From: Torreya grandis
Taxonomy: Eukaryota; Streptophyta; Pinopsida; Cupressales; Taxaceae
Length of the DNA stretch: 64,000 nt
Assembly (NCBI GenBank): GCA_037957365.1
Contig: JARHVA010005487.1
Span: 393,501 to 457,500, forward strand
Reading direction: 5' to 3'
Part shown: in pieces, positions 50,319 to 62,539 of the stretch
Numbering within the stretch: position 1 is the first letter of the stretch
Layout: every line of letters starts with the position of its first letter
The notes under the pieces: model-generated
Told to the model about the DNA's origin: nothing
Database searches by the model: none
Seen by the model: the letters and a program-made list of their open reading frames with translations, nothing else
Position numbers and translations under genes: made by a program

Positions 50319-50850
50319 CTAAATTAACTCCAAAAATTCAATTTTAGGATCGATCCTTACTTTGTATTCATGTAGTATTTCAAATATCCTTTGTAGTACT
50401 ATTAGATGATTGACCTTAGTCTTTTTTCCTAATATGTCATTGATGTAGTCTTCAATAATGTCATACATCATATCATGAAATATGATGGTCATGGATCTTT
50501 GGTAGGTATCCCTAGTTTTTTTGAGACCAAATGACATAACCTAATAACATAACATTCCCCATGGTGTGTTGAATGCTATTTTATGTTGGTCATCTAGTGT
50601 GATTTGGATCTAGTTGTACCTTGAGAATCTATCCATCAGTGAAAGAATTTCATAACCTTCTATAGAGTTGACTATCATTTTAATGTTTGATAGAGGAATT
50701 CATCCTTTGGATGGGCCTTGTTTATCTCTCTAAAATTAGTGCATATTATGATTCATTTTGGATTCTTGATGACCAATACAACATTGGATATCCACTCAGA
50801 GTAGTTGATCAATCAAATACATCATACATCTAAGATTTTTTCCAACTATT
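50319..50850 (-). pseudogene. Element 3 reverse transcriptase, decayed
   Basis: The minus strand shows SNIVLVIKNPKW, NFREINKACPKDEFPLSNIK, ILSLMDRFSRYN, a stop, then IQITLDDQHKIAFNTPWG and MSFGLKKTRDTYQRSMTIIF, ending DIIEDYINDILGK. Tat/Ogre RTs have MPFGLKNA.ATYQRAM..IFHDM and YVDD here. In this copy the catalytic Asp pair reads YIND, so the first Asp is lost. The frame from 50,319 to 50,537 is open. The upstream part is in broken frames. Confidence 0.9.
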
Positions 50851-52440
50851 TCTTCACCAATATAGAAATGTGATGATGAATTTTACATATTTTTTGTTTA
50901 ACAAGTTTGGAATTAGTATGTACCACAAGGTGGCATGTAACCAAGGTAGGGTCCAAACCTAAAATGTCTGAGTAGGCCTAGAAAAATATATCAACAAACT
51001 CCCTCAGTAGGGTGGTAAATACTTCACATTCCTCTTTAGTGTGGGACATGCCTAATTTGAAAAATTTTAGATCATCTAGAGTTATGATGTTAACTTTTGT
51101 AGTGTCCTCCACAAGAAGTGTTGAACCATCTTCTAAAATGGTCAGCAAAGATTTGAACTAGCCTATAGTGTCAGAGTCCTAAATTAAGATTGACTCTTCA
51201 AATTTTCCTAGGTATAATGAAATAGAATCCCCCAAGGGTAGGGATGGCCATGTGATAAATATTATTAGGAACTCTTGGATGTCTTATCAAAAGCCTACTA
51301 TTCTTCAAAACTAAAATTATACCCATAGGTAAGTTCATCATTGGTGGTCTCTTAAGATATGTTTGGGGAAGGTTGAACACCCCCATCTAATGGCACCTAA
51401 AATAGGTTTTCACCACTAGACTAAACTTTTTATTTACTTTTTCTTTGGTTAAAAAGTGTCTCAAAGAATTTTTTAGTTTGAGATCTCAATGTTTTATTTA
51501 ATTATTGGATAAGGGTGTTCACTCATTCTCCAAAATAATCTTTAAGATCTAACTTGATTGAGAACCCTTATTTGTGGTCTCCCAACAAAATATTGTTCTT
51601 TAGGCATAGAAAATCATAAAAGGCCTCATCATTCTAAAATTCATCAACTGGCACTATTGATTCTTGTTGGCCCTAGTTTATCAGTTGAGGATAATATAAT
51701 AGTATCTTATGGAAAATAATTCGTTAAATGGTAAAAATGGCATTAGTGTCAAACAAATTAGTAGTGGTTAGGTCATCGAAAGGGATATGATCAAAATCTA
51801 CTTCAATTTTAGCATCATCATCACTATTCATTGGTAATTAAACATGAGTAAGGTACATGGGGTCACCTTTAGGTGGTTTAAATCCTAGACCATACATTCT
51901 TTTGTATTAAGTGGTAGAAATTGACTCAAGTAGACTCTATTGATTTAGACCAAGGCTTCCTCCTTCATAAGCATGTATTTCCATGATTTTTTTTGAAATG
52001 GGATACTTGTCATTTATATAACAGTCATCTAGATTGTCATTATATAACCAAGATTCATCATCTACAAGCCAGTCCTTTTCTTAGCTAGTGGCCAGAATGA
52101 AAATGATAGGTGCTAAAATATGAAGTTTTCCTTTGCCCTTTCTTTGCCATTCCATGAATTGGGGTTCTATGGAATTTTGGAAATGTGTAATGTATCATGG
52201 ATCAAATATTATCCTAGGCCATTAATCGAGATAGTATAATGATTAGATATTTTATTAGGTGATATGTGGGAAAGTGAATCAAGGGTATCTAGGTCTATGC
52301 AATTGTCCTCTAGTAAATAAATAATTATTTATTTTCCCTTATATTATTAATAACTAGATTTAGACTAAAATGGTAGTTATAATTTTGGAAATCAACCTCT
52401 AAATGCTTGTAATGTTCATATGGATATAAATCTCCATGGA
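50851..52440 (-). pseudogene. Element 3 protease-to-RT linker, decayed
   Basis: This acidic, poorly conserved region is typical of Tat/Ogre polyproteins. It has protein-like but interrupted frames on the minus strand, for example 51,198-51,386 and acidic stretches near 51,780-51,840. No separate domain is recognised. Confidence 0.5.
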
Positions 52441-52790
52441 TAGTAACCTCCATAACTGAATGGTAGAAATTGATACACTGGTACAATTTTTAAGGGATCG
52501 CATGTATTTCATATATCCAAGGTCTACCCAAAATAATATTATATGACAAATCAATGTCTAATAGATGGCATAGTGTATCATGGGTCAAGGGCCCAATGAT
52601 TACTAACAAGCTGATGATGCCTTGTGATTCCTACTCTTCATTATCATAGGCCTTGATTGTGATTGTTTCTAGCTAGAGATCAATTTTGGTATACCCAAGA
52701 AGCTTGATGAGATTTAGAGACATGATATTTAGAACTGATTCATTTTCTATGAGGACATGCTTCACTTTGTGCCATATTATGACATATTCT
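52441..52790 (-). pseudogene. Element 3 aspartic protease region, decayed
   Basis: Minus-strand frames contain ENESVLNIMSLNLIKLLGYT (near 52,680-52,745) and CHLLDIDLSYNIILGRPWIY (near 52,510-52,580), then a stop and LYQCINFYHS. The YN(I/L)(I/L)LGRPWI block is a hallmark of the Ogre/Tat protease domain. The expected Asp of the active site is not evident in ENES, suggesting loss. Confidence 0.75.
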
Positions 52791-54320
52791 ATGTATAATG
52801 GATTGCTATGCAAAGGGCCAAGGGATGACATATCACTTTGGTTGAAGGTTAATTATTAGCTTGGGGCTAGATGTCCAACCAAATCTTGGAATTTTTCTAG
52901 AGATATGTCATTAGGAACTTGGGATTGGTTGAGGAATTTGGTCAAGATGTTCTTATATATGGTGTATATACAAAACAAATCCAAAATGGAGATTTATGTG
53001 GGTGTATTTTGTAGTTGTTCCACAATATCAAACATCTTTTCTTGCATAATGGTAAATGGTTTGTTTGTTGCTAGAATGGTTAGTTGGATGCATAAAGTGG
53101 TAGATGGATGTGGGCCTAGTATGGTAATCTTTGACCATTGATTTATGATTTCATAATCAAGATTACATATAGGATCATTATTTCTAGCAAATGATGGTGG
53201 TGGGGGACCAGCCAGGATAAGTCTTAATTATTGGTGCACTCATGCATGGTCACGGGTCAATGATGAGTTATAAATATAAGGTCTAAAATTAGTAATCCCT
53301 ATTTATCTATATTATTGGATATAGTCCCAAATCAAGGAAGGATCATTGGCATGGGTTCGTTGGTTTGAATTGATTAGAAACAATCTTGTTTAAATGGTAT
53401 TTGGTCTTGGATTGATGGAGTTGGTGGAAACATGACCTCCCACAATATGACCTATAACCTTTTTGTAGTCATGTCAACTACATGGTAGGTCTATTAGTTG
53501 TTAGCATCATTTTGACATTGGTTCTATCCATTTTAATGATTTTATTAGTTATATTTATTTTGTCTCATCTATTGATATTATTATTATTATTGGTTTTTAT
53601 GTTGTGGAAAGGGGTTTGGATATATCCCTAAGTTTTGATTAGATGTGTAATATCCCTTATCCAATGTTATATCCCCATTTTACAACATATTCTAAATCAA
53701 ATGTTTAATTTTCACACAACATTACAAATTATGTCTATAAACCTAATGATACTCATAGAATTTATTTTGGTGGTACCAATTTGGATAAGGGATTCCCTTA
53801 GGATAGTACTTCAAAATAGGCTAGTTAATCATATTAAGGATGGTAAGATTAAAAAAATAGATTTAATGGGTTATCTAAGGTCACTAAAGATGTGATGAGT
53901 AATAAAAACTTTCCTTGGAGGAGGGGTTTACAAAGGCAAAGGTTATTGTGTTTGTTGCACTGGTTTGGGCTACTACACTTGTTATGTTTATTTAATAAGT
54001 TATTGGTTAGGAGTAATTTACATATGTTTCATAGGATAATTAGATGATTTTTTCACCATTTGGACATGTTGTGACTTATTTACTCCATTTCCTATAACAT
54101 TCTTGTTATGATTGAATGGCTTGGACTTTTCATAATTACTAGCTAGTGTTGGTTGTGATGTTTGTGCTTAGACTTGGTTTTGATTCTAGATATTATTTTG
54201 GTTTTGATTCTAATTCTATTTTGATAAGGTAATTTTAATGATACCTTTATTAATAAGGGCTATCTTAATCAAAAAAACTTTATCAATGATTTCTTTAAAA
54301 GTGTGCACACACTGTAGCTC
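52791..54320 (-). pseudogene. Element 3 gag C-terminus and gag-protease spacer, decayed
   Basis: This lies between the gag core and protease on the minus strand. It has irregular, interrupted frames. The plus-strand open runs at 52,905-53,141 and 53,635-53,895 are shadows and not genes. No zinc knuckle was found. Confidence 0.45.
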
Positions 54321-54800
54321 ATAATGGTAAGATATCTCGCTATGTAAATTCTTAGTAAACATAGTGGATAGTTGTTTATCTAGTATATTGTGGGTAAATC
54401 ACCTTGAAATGGATTTCCATCACTAAAAACAACTTGAAAATCTTTCACCAACCTTTTGTTTGTCTTGCATCAAATATATCAATGAAATCTCATGTCTGAG
54501 ATTTTAGGATAAGTGTTGTATAAACTTGTATGAAAGATCATCAAAATTAAAAACTTAATTCTTGGTTAATTTCATAAACCACTATAACACTTTTCATAAT
54601 AGAATATATGGGAAAAATATTAAGACGTATAGGTTGGTGTAGGCCACTAGTTGAAAAGCAACAAAGAATCTAGTTAAATTGGCCTTGGGGTCTCCTTTCC
54701 CCTTGTATTTTTTGAATTTTGGTGGTTCATAACCTAGAGTAAATGGTATTTAAAAATACTTCATGTTGAAGGGGTAGGAACACACATCAACCAACTTAAA
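54321..54800 (-). pseudogene. Element 3 gag core, decayed
   Basis: The minus strand reads KFKKYKGKGDPKANLTRFF near 54,660-54,720, followed by WFMKLTK, NFDDLSYKFIQHLS and RHEISLIYLMQDKQKVGERF toward 54,440. This is the P.F..Y.G..DP..HL..F...W...L.....W..L...F...F conserved core of plant gypsy gag. It is interrupted by stops such as L*KVL*WF. Confidence 0.85.
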
Positions 54801-55750
54801 CCTTTTGGTTTGTTTCCTAGCTTATATGGTAGTAATTTCATCCTTCATTTGTTGTAGTTCTTGGGCTAGGAAACTGGAAGGAATAATGGTTTCAGGTGGA
54901 GGCTAGGTGGTCAAAAGTGGATTATTTTAACCTAGGTTTAATGGAGGCATGGTTTTTTGTGGAAGGTTTGTTTGATTTAGGAATTTACAAAGAATATGCA
55001 TGCATGTATTAGGATGTGATTTTTGAAATTTCATACATTACTATGTGATATTTTGGTTAGGATTTGGTAAATGGGCCTAGTTTTGGGGAAATTATGGTTG
55101 AGATAGAAGGATATGGCTAGGAGTAAAATAGTATTCCTATTGAGGTTGATTAGGGACTTACTATCAACTAATCAAACCTTTTTGATTAAGAGGATATTGT
55201 GAACCAAGGCCCTATCATTGAGTTTGTGTCATGTTAAGAACAAAAAGTAATTATTGCCTAATTTGTACTTGTGGAACATTAGAACCTATTGGTTATGCAA
55301 ATCCTTATTGGTAAGTAGATGTATGTTGAAGGTTTATCATTTAAGGTTGACCGATACTCATGCATTATTGGTTAGACATCATTTTATATGGCAATGGTAT
55401 GCTAGTATGTGACTAAAGAGGTATGTTTGATGTGGTGAGGTGGAACATTGGTCACCCCCTTTTTAGGTGGAAAGATGTTTTGACTCTATGGCATGTGTAC
55501 ATTATATTTTAACTATGGTTATGGAATATTAATCATCACCTATTGTGGTGGAGTAATATTTGTCACATTTTTTCAAGGCACATAACTACTTTTTGCTTTA
55601 CTACTTAACCCTTGCAGTTGTGTACTTGAAGAAGTAGTTAGTTGAGGATTAGAGGTAACTATTTGTGGTTTGGATGTAGAATTTCCTTGCCTTTGAATTT
55701 GTGAACCACTTATGGTGTTAACTAAAGGCACATTTTTTGTGGACTATTTG
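54801..55750 (-). pseudogene. Element 3 gag N-terminal region, decayed
   Basis: Sequence upstream of the gag core on the minus strand reads as interrupted Gln/Asn/Pro-rich frames. No firm start codon can be chosen. It is called from position. Confidence 0.4.
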
Positions 55751-58700
55751 TTTATGTGTTTACACCACTTTGGTCCAGATTGGCTGATACTTGCATATTT
55801 TACACTATGTTTGGTTCACTATTCTATATAGAAGAATAAGACACTTATTGAATAGCCAGGGCATTAAACATGTTTCTCATTGAAGTGCTCTATGTGAATG
55901 TATCTGTACCCTAATTTTAATGGTCTATTAATTATATTAAGACTCCTATTGAAGGAGCTAACTCAATAAGAGGAGAATTTTACATGATCATGTTGTTGAA
56001 GTTATGCACTAAGTTCAAATAAGTCTTGTATACTATCTACATCTCTATGAAGGGGTCATCCATGAGTCATTTTCCTATGACAAGCATACTAGCATCCTAA
56101 TATGGCATTATCACTATAGCTTTATGATGACTTGTTCAAAATATGGAGATTTATCTCCAAAAACAGTCTATGTTAAAACTTGGTATAAAACAACCTAACA
56201 TTAAATGTCTAATGTTAAATATCTTACACAAAAAGGTCAAGTGGATGAACTAAAATTAGAATGCTAAAATCTAGGTTCAAAGTGTTCCAAACAAGTCTAA
56301 TATAGGAAAATAAAGCTTTTTGGGTATTTTTTCCAAATGTGACATCAAAATATAGGATCAAACAAAGGCATGTGCTAGGACTTTTGGAAAAATAATCACA
56401 AAATCTAGACTTGAAACAAAAGGGGTATTTAATCTAACAAATCTAAAACACTTTGGCATAAACTAGGAACTTGAATTTAGGCATTAACTTGGTCAATTTA
56501 GTATAATGTTTGAAACAAAAGGGACTTGGAGATAGACTATTTTCTCCCAAATCTAGGCACAAACAATAGTTTTTAAAGTGGGTAAATAATTAACCTAAGT
56601 TACACAACCCAAAAGAGAAAGTTCTATGTCTAGGCCCAAATTAGACAAAGAATAAATATAAATCAATCAATTTTTGGATTTAAAATTATCAAGGTTAATT
56701 AAAAACTCAACTTATGAAAAATAGGTTTTTTTATCATTAGGCTAGACAAACGTTAATGGCATAATGGTACTAGACAAAGACCCAAAATGCATACATGGAT
56801 TGGTTTAAAATTGGAAACTTTGGACACAAGATAAAAAAAGTCTATGAAATGATTTGAGAATCATAACAACATTACCACAATCTAAGGATGTGATCAATGG
56901 CTTTTTTTAAGACTCCAAAGCATATAAAACCTAAAATGATTTGGGCAATGTAATGTTACCCATTTCAATCAAATGACACACATAATGTTTTTGATAAAAA
57001 GCTCAAGATAAAAAAATTGTGTCAAATGGATGGCATTATGCCTCCTAAAATAATGGAGTGATGTGGTCACAAAACTCATTTTGACAAGGCATAATCAAAT
57101 GGTTTTACACTAAAAAATGAAGAAAGTAAAGGAATAATAACAAAATATAACTAAGTATAATGTCCAAAGCCCTAAAATTAATAAGGTTGCTTCATATTAC
57201 TATAATCCATCTATATGTGTGCTCTCAGAATGATTTTAAGTGTTAATCCAAAAATATAATTGCATGAAGTAGTTGGGTTTTAACAACCCCTTATCCCAAG
57301 AGAATGTAAAATGACATGGAACTTAGGGCTACTCACCCTACATCAATAATATGTCTACATCAAGTGGGGTTATTCTAAAACTAAAACTTTTGACCATCTA
57401 GATGGTCCCAAGTGTGATTAACACTAGAGATGCCTCATGCAATTAAGTTCATACTGATTAACTTACTATACAAGGGTCTATTCCTTTACATAGTGATTCC
57501 ATCCATGTGTTGCTTAGTTAAATCCCATGGTTAACCAAACCTAACTTAGGTTTTAATTATGAAAGGAGAGGTTATCCACTTAACCCCCTATCTCTCACAA
57601 TATACATGCCCTAATTTATATACCCCACTATGGATCAGGGTTGAAAAAAACCTGAGAGTTAAAACCCCATGTCAAATCTTCCATAAATAACTTGTGAAGA
57701 AGATATGAACTTCCCCTCATAATCCAAGTTACATAAAATAAATGACTAAGTGAAAAGACTTTAGAGGTTGTGTTTATATCACCCAAACCATATGGGTTCT
57801 TAGAGAGAGCCTAGACAACATTCTTTTCATGCCTTGGATAAAGGCACAAAATGCAAGAAAGAAGCACTTTTGGTCACCCAAGTTCCTTAAAAGGGATGGG
57901 GGAGAGCATACACACATTCTTAATTTGAAAAGCACACACACAAATATAAAATAAACACTCTTAAGAATTTGAAATCTAAATGAGTTTTAATTTTAAGAAC
58001 TAAATGAAGTGTTGATAAAAATTTTGGCCCCTTGGCTTAATTTCACATTTGTAAAAAAATTCACAAAATAACTTAACATAGAACACCTATTGTTCCTTTT
58101 AAGCACTAAAACAAAATGTTCAAGACTTAACCATTCCTTTTAAGCACCAAAACCAAATGTTCAAGAGTTAGTATTTACAAATTTATGTCCTTTTCCTACC
58201 TTGGTCCTACAAATTTTAGAGGGTTTCCTTCTACTTTTAAGCACAATTATGGATGACCAAACAAGATTTAGAAACATAGCTCTCAATTTTATTTGTATTT
58301 TTTAATAGAGACCAATGTTAGTCACCTATGACCGATGTCGATTACCAGATAACTAATCCCAGTTTCAAAGAATTGATACCAATCAATAAAAACTAATGTC
58401 AGTTACTTGTGAACCCAAAGGCAAAACAAAATATTTCCAAAAATATTGGTTAGCTCAAATTAATATAAAACTTGAGAAAACCTGTAATAAAATGATGAAA
58501 TAGAGACTTTTCAAGTTTTTAAAGCTTAAAACAAAAACCTATAACTTGTAATAAACTTAAAAATCAAATTTCTCTCCATGTTCTTCCCTACATACTGATT
58601 AATGTTCATTAGTAGAGGACCAATATTAGTTAAGCATAACCAATGCCAGTTATACAGAACTGATGTCAGTCTCTATGTAAATCTGGGTAACACTAAAAAT

Positions 58701-58843
58701 AGAATACGAGAAATCAATACAAAAACTCAAATTTTTAAGATATTCAAGAATTCATTTGAAAATCTATGAGTTGTATTTTGGCCTCTTTGGCATATGGGAT
58801 GCTTTAGGTCTCACCAGGCATGCCATTTGTCATCATAGGAATT
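55751..58843 (-). other. Element 3 5' leader / untranslated region
   Basis: Three kilobases between gag and the 5' LTR are without a recognised frame. A 41-bp offset duplication, TTCCTTTTAAGCAC.AAAAC, lies at 58,093-58,131 and 58,134-58,171. Short iterated words CCGATGTCGATTAC, TAATGTCAGTTAC and CTGATGTCAGT occur at 58,307-58,412 and 58,606-58,672. A primer-binding site could not be identified beside the LTR. Confidence 0.5.
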
Positions 58844-59860
58844 TTATAAAGAGAGGAGGTTAGATCAAGTGTTAGTTTAAGTAAACAAAACTCAAAATGA
58901 ACACACTAACATACTAACATCTCTAAGCCTAGATCATAAAGGATATTAATAAACAAAATCAAATGAAAATCACAAATAAAATGTAAATGTTCCAGATGAT
59001 TTGATGTGTGGCTTGCTTGGTTTATGCTCAAAGAGTATTTGATAATGGAGTTTGTGTAGTTCCCTCTCTCCTTGGCACCATTGTGGCTTATTTTGGCTTG
59101 ATGTGGCTCATGCTTGCTTGATGTGTCTTGACTCAATATTTTAGGATTATAACATTATGGATATAAATCATGCTAAAAACCCACATTATAAATCTATAAT
59201 TTCCAAGCTCTCTTTTTAACAGGCAATTACTTGTATTTATAGGCTTAGGAACTAACCCCAACCCAAAGTGAGTTAAGGTGTAGTTTAAACATGAAATGGG
59301 TTAAAACCTAACCTAGGTGAGTCAACATAACCCTCGTAGAGTTAAAAGGTGTCAATTAATAGTGATTTTCAATGAATAGGCATGGGTCTCCAAAAAGAGA
59401 TATTTTGAGATATTTTCCAAAAACTTGACAACTTGTAAAGGTAATCATGAAAAGTTAGAATATTTCATATTTTTTAATTTCTTTTTTTAGTAAATCATTA
59501 ATTTCACATGGATAATTCAAATAGGTCTTTAATTTGGTTTAACTTATTAATTAATTATGATTATGCATTTATCTCTTTCAATATCTAATTTAAGTTCATG
59601 TATCCCACTTAATAGTTCCATGGGCCAAATTGAATGTTGTGATGCCACAAGGTGCTTAGAGATGAATTCATGAGAGGTTATTGTTTCATTTGATATGATA
59701 CCCAAATTTTGGATGTCTCAACATGATTCTAATCTTTGAAAAATGATGTAAAGGAAAATTTGGGATGTTTAATGATTCTTAGTCTTAATTTGTAATGGTT
59801 GGTAAGAATTAGTCTAAAGTCTAATCAAAGGCCATTGGTGGCCAATTTTAGGTGTCTATA
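58844..59860 (-). repeat. Element 3 5' LTR
   Basis: This is the partner of 44,249-45,339 in the same orientation. Shared blocks include GGTTAGATCAAGTGTTAG, ACATCTCTAAGCCTAGATCA, GGCTTAGGAACTAACCCCAA and GGCATGGGTCTCCAAAAAGA. The outer end on the minus strand is TATAGACACC where the other copy has TGTAGACACC, a single G-to-A change that destroys the TG terminus. Confidence 0.9.
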
Positions 59861-60124
59861 GAGAATCACCATGCCAAGTGTTAAGTATTTAAGACTAGTT
59901 ATAATTCAAGATAAAGATTTATAAAATATGTCATGATGTTCTTTTGGAGAAGTGTATATCTACAACATGACATCCTCTTAAAGTTAGAGAAGGGATACTT
60001 CATTATCCTTCTTGAAACTATTTTCTTGATGAGGAGTCCATTTAACTATCTTGAATTGTCTTAGAGATCATTAAAACATATGTACTAACTTGATAAGTTA
60101 AAAACATGATTAGTTCATGTCATT
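59861..60124. other. Flank between element 3 and element 4
   Basis: It starts GAGAATCACCA, matching GAGATTCACCA at the left edge of element 3. No gene is seen. Confidence 0.4.
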
Positions 60125-60472
60125 TGTTATGCCCTTAACCATTGGTGTGTCTAGGGATATGTGTGGCTGACTTGTGACTTACATACCTCTTTTATTTACT
60201 TGTTACATTTCTCTATGTTCTTAGATAAGTCAACCTATAGAATAACCTTTGCGAAGTAGACTATATATAGGAGGTATTGGTTAGTCTTTAATAATTATGT
60301 TAAGTATTCTTCGATTAGTGCATTATTGTGGAGGTTTCCCCCTCAAAGTGGCTATGCTATATTATCCAATATTCTATTCTACTATCAATTATCACTATGT
60401 AATCTCTCATATTTTCTTATTATGTGCAATATAAAATCATTATATGAAAATATCAAAGTAATCTCATTATAA
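60125..60472 (+). repeat. Element 4 5' LTR, about 348 bp
   Basis: The proposed start is TGTTATGCCCTTAACC at 60,125, and the end lies just before the primer-binding site. It contains a TATA box, CTATATATAGG, at 60,261-60,271. The boundaries lack a second copy for confirmation. The left boundary is the less certain. Confidence 0.6.
60261..60271 (+). promoter_or_regulatory. TATA box of the element 4 LTR
   Basis: CTATATATAGG lies mid-LTR, where RNA polymerase II promoters of gypsy LTRs sit. It is inferred from the motif and context. Confidence 0.6.
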
Positions 60473-60473
60473 G

Positions 60474-60485
60474 CGGTATCAGAGC
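60474..60485 (+). promoter_or_regulatory. Primer-binding site of element 4 (initiator Met tRNA)
   Basis: CGGTATCAGAGC differs from the plant initiator-Met complement TGGTATCAGAGC only in the first base. Confidence 0.85.
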
Positions 60486-60677
60486 TTAGATTTGGGTAAG
60501 TTTTCTATGGCATTTTTTTAGATCTAGTGAGGCATGGATTCTGGGAGAAATGAAAGCAAAAAAACATAACTTGAAATCTAGGAAGAATTAAATTTTTCAT
60601 CAGCACAGTATTGCTTGAAATGATTTTTTGAAAAAAAATATTTTAAAAAAAGTCTATAATTTTTTTCCCCTTGCACA

Positions 60678-60840
60678 CTTGTAGTCATTGGATTCATCTC
60701 GATGAGACGATCACAATGATATATTTTGTCGGTACACTTTTTTGGTACCAAAAATTTTAATCTGGTGTGCAAAGGTAATCATTGGATTCATCTTGACAAG
60801 GTGATCGCAATGGTACCATTTATAAGTACACTTTTTTGGG
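60678..60840 (+). repeat. Duplicated segment in the element 4 leader
   Basis: TCATTGGATTCATCT.GA (near 60,680) and GTACACTTTTTTGG (near 60,732) recur near 60,780 and 60,827. The duplicated segment is about 65 bp at about 100-bp offset, with roughly a fifth of positions changed. It lies between the primer-binding site and gag, where packaging signals often sit. Confidence 0.8.
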
Positions 60841-60897
60841 GGGGTCAAAAATCTCCTAGGGTTAATTTATGGTAGGTCCTTCAACTTAGGGAAGAAA

Positions 60898-61560
60898 ATG
60901 GGCACCAAAAACTCTTAAGACTCCTATCGATGACATGGAATCTAGAACTTTAGATACAATGATTTCTCAGCTTTAAGAGGACATAAAAAACTTGGTGAGG
61001 CATGATGACTTTGTTTCAGTCCAAGCTAATGTTTTAGGGATGAACAAAGAGATTAATGGAGTTCATAGTGAATTACATCATATCACTATGCAATTGGCTA
61101 TCCTCACATCTCAATTTCAGCCTAACAACCCTCCATTTCAGCATTCAAATCCTCCTCTTAATAACTCCTATGTTGGTATAAAACCAATGTTGCTAAAAGT
61201 GGGCATTCTTAGGTTCAATGGTAAGGATCCTCTCACTTGGATTAACCAAATTGAGAATTTATTTGAGCTACATCAAACACCTATTTCTCAGAGGGTGATG
61301 GTGGTATCCTTGTATATGGAACTTGAGCAATTCATTTGGTATCATTGGTTATGTGCTCAAAAGAAAAATAATGGTGATCTTATTACATGGAATATTTTCA
61401 ATAAATATTTGATAGCTCATTATCAAAATAATGTCTCTAAGAACTATTTTAGACAATTAGCCAAGTTGTGACAAACAAGACTTGTGAAGGATTATATTCA
61501 TCAATTTCAGAATCTCTATTTATGGGTGGAAATATCACTAAGAGAAATTTGATGGATTTA
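60898..61560 (+). pseudogene. Element 4 gag, decayed
   Basis: Gag builds the particle. The ATG at 60,898 is followed by one frame slip into KTPIDDMESRTLDTMISQL and a stop where relatives have Gln (TAA). From 60,992 the frame is open for 159 codons, with LRFNGKDPLTWINQIENLF and ELEQFIWYHWL, then TWNIFNKYLIAHY. This is the standard gypsy gag core. The stop at 61,468-61,471 ends the open part and protein-like sequence continues in broken frames to about 61,560. Confidence 0.9.
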
Positions 61561-61935
61561 TTTTTTGGTGACCTCAAAGATAGAATCCAATATGAGGTTT
61601 GAATGTTTAACCCAACATCTGTATCAGAATTTATCCCTAAGGCACACATGATAGAATAAATAGATATGGTCAAAAGGAAAACTTTCACTACTAGTCATAA
61701 TCACAACATTCCAACACCATCATTTCCATAGCCCACCAGATTAACATAATGATAAATTGAGGAGAAGTGAGCCAAAGGGTTATGTTATGGTTGTGATAGA
61801 AAATGGAGAAAATACCATCATTGTACTGAAAAGAAGATATTTTACATTTAAGGTGTTAATGATGATGAAGATGATGTAGAAGTACATGATGTAGTTGCAA
61901 AAGTTCTTGATGAGGAATTTGAAGACTCTCAGCCT
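61561..61935 (+). pseudogene. Element 4 nucleocapsid and gag-protease linker, decayed
   Basis: Near 61,765-61,850 the plus strand gives EKWAKGLCYGCD-type sequence in broken frames (codons for CYG.DRKW then YHHCTEKK), a probable zinc knuckle remnant. An Asp/Glu-rich linker follows (NDDEDDVEVHDVV). No separate gene is seen. Confidence 0.55.
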
Positions 61936-62250
61936 ATTATTTCATGTCATGCCCTGTTAGGTATTATTACCCCCCAAACTCTTAAGGTGATGGGTTTATT
62001 TAATAAATATAAGTTCACTATCTTGATTGATTCTAGGAGTACACATAATTTCATCAATAGTAAGTTGGCTACTTGTTTAAACTATTTCATTTATCCAGCT
62101 CCAAAATTTCAAGTTATGATTGTAGATGGTGGTACTATCAGTGATTCAATAAAATGTCATAGTATTAAGTTGGCTATGGGAGACTACTTATTGGATTCTC
62201 TGATGTTTGTTATTCTGATGGGTGGAGTTGATATTGTTTTGGGAGTCTAA
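61936..62250 (+). pseudogene. Element 4 aspartic protease, active-site mutant
   Basis: The protease processes Gag-Pol. The frame 61,987-62,250 includes KFTILIDSRSTHNFINSKLA, where relatives have D-S-G-S-T-H-N-F-(I/V). The Gly of the catalytic DSG triad is Arg (AGG), which should abolish activity. Downstream are FQVMIVDGGTISDS and DIVLGV, the flap and closing motif, then a stop at the position expected for Gln or Trp (VLGV*W). Confidence 0.9.
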
Positions 62251-62539
62251 TGGCTCACCACTTTGGGCACTATTGAGATGAATTTTCAAGAATTATTCAT
62301 GCATTTTCATTATGAAGAAAGGAAATTTGAGCTAAGAGTATTAAAGGCTAAATCTCCCCAACTTGTTAGCTCCCATAAAATGACAGATTGTCTGTAAGGG
62401 TGCTGATGAATTTGTGGCTCACTTGTTTTCTATGGAAGTATAGCCAATTCATCCATCTCCACCTCTTGATCTACAAAAAATAATTGATACTCATTCTATT
62501 GTTTTTAGAGACATGCTACATGCATGATCATGCTATCAC

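Larger units (their letters stand above)
44249..59860 (-). mobile_element. Element 3: Tat/Ogre-type Ty3/gypsy retrotransposon, about 15.6 kb
   Basis: Two direct repeats of about 1 kb (44,249-45,339 and 58,844-59,860) enclose minus-strand gag, protease, RT, RNase H, a second RNase H and integrase. The extra RNase H between RNase H and integrase, the Ogre-like protease context (NIILGRPWI) and the large size point to the Tat/Ogre lineage. LTRs begin TGTAGACACC (left copy) and TATAGACACC (right copy) on the minus strand. The 11-base strings at the outer edges are nearly identical (GAGATTCACCA / GAGAATCACCA). All coding domains contain stops. Confidence 0.87.

Noticed and set aside
58906..59136. 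76-codon minus-strand open frame
   Set aside because: It lies within the element 3 LTR, with no domain.
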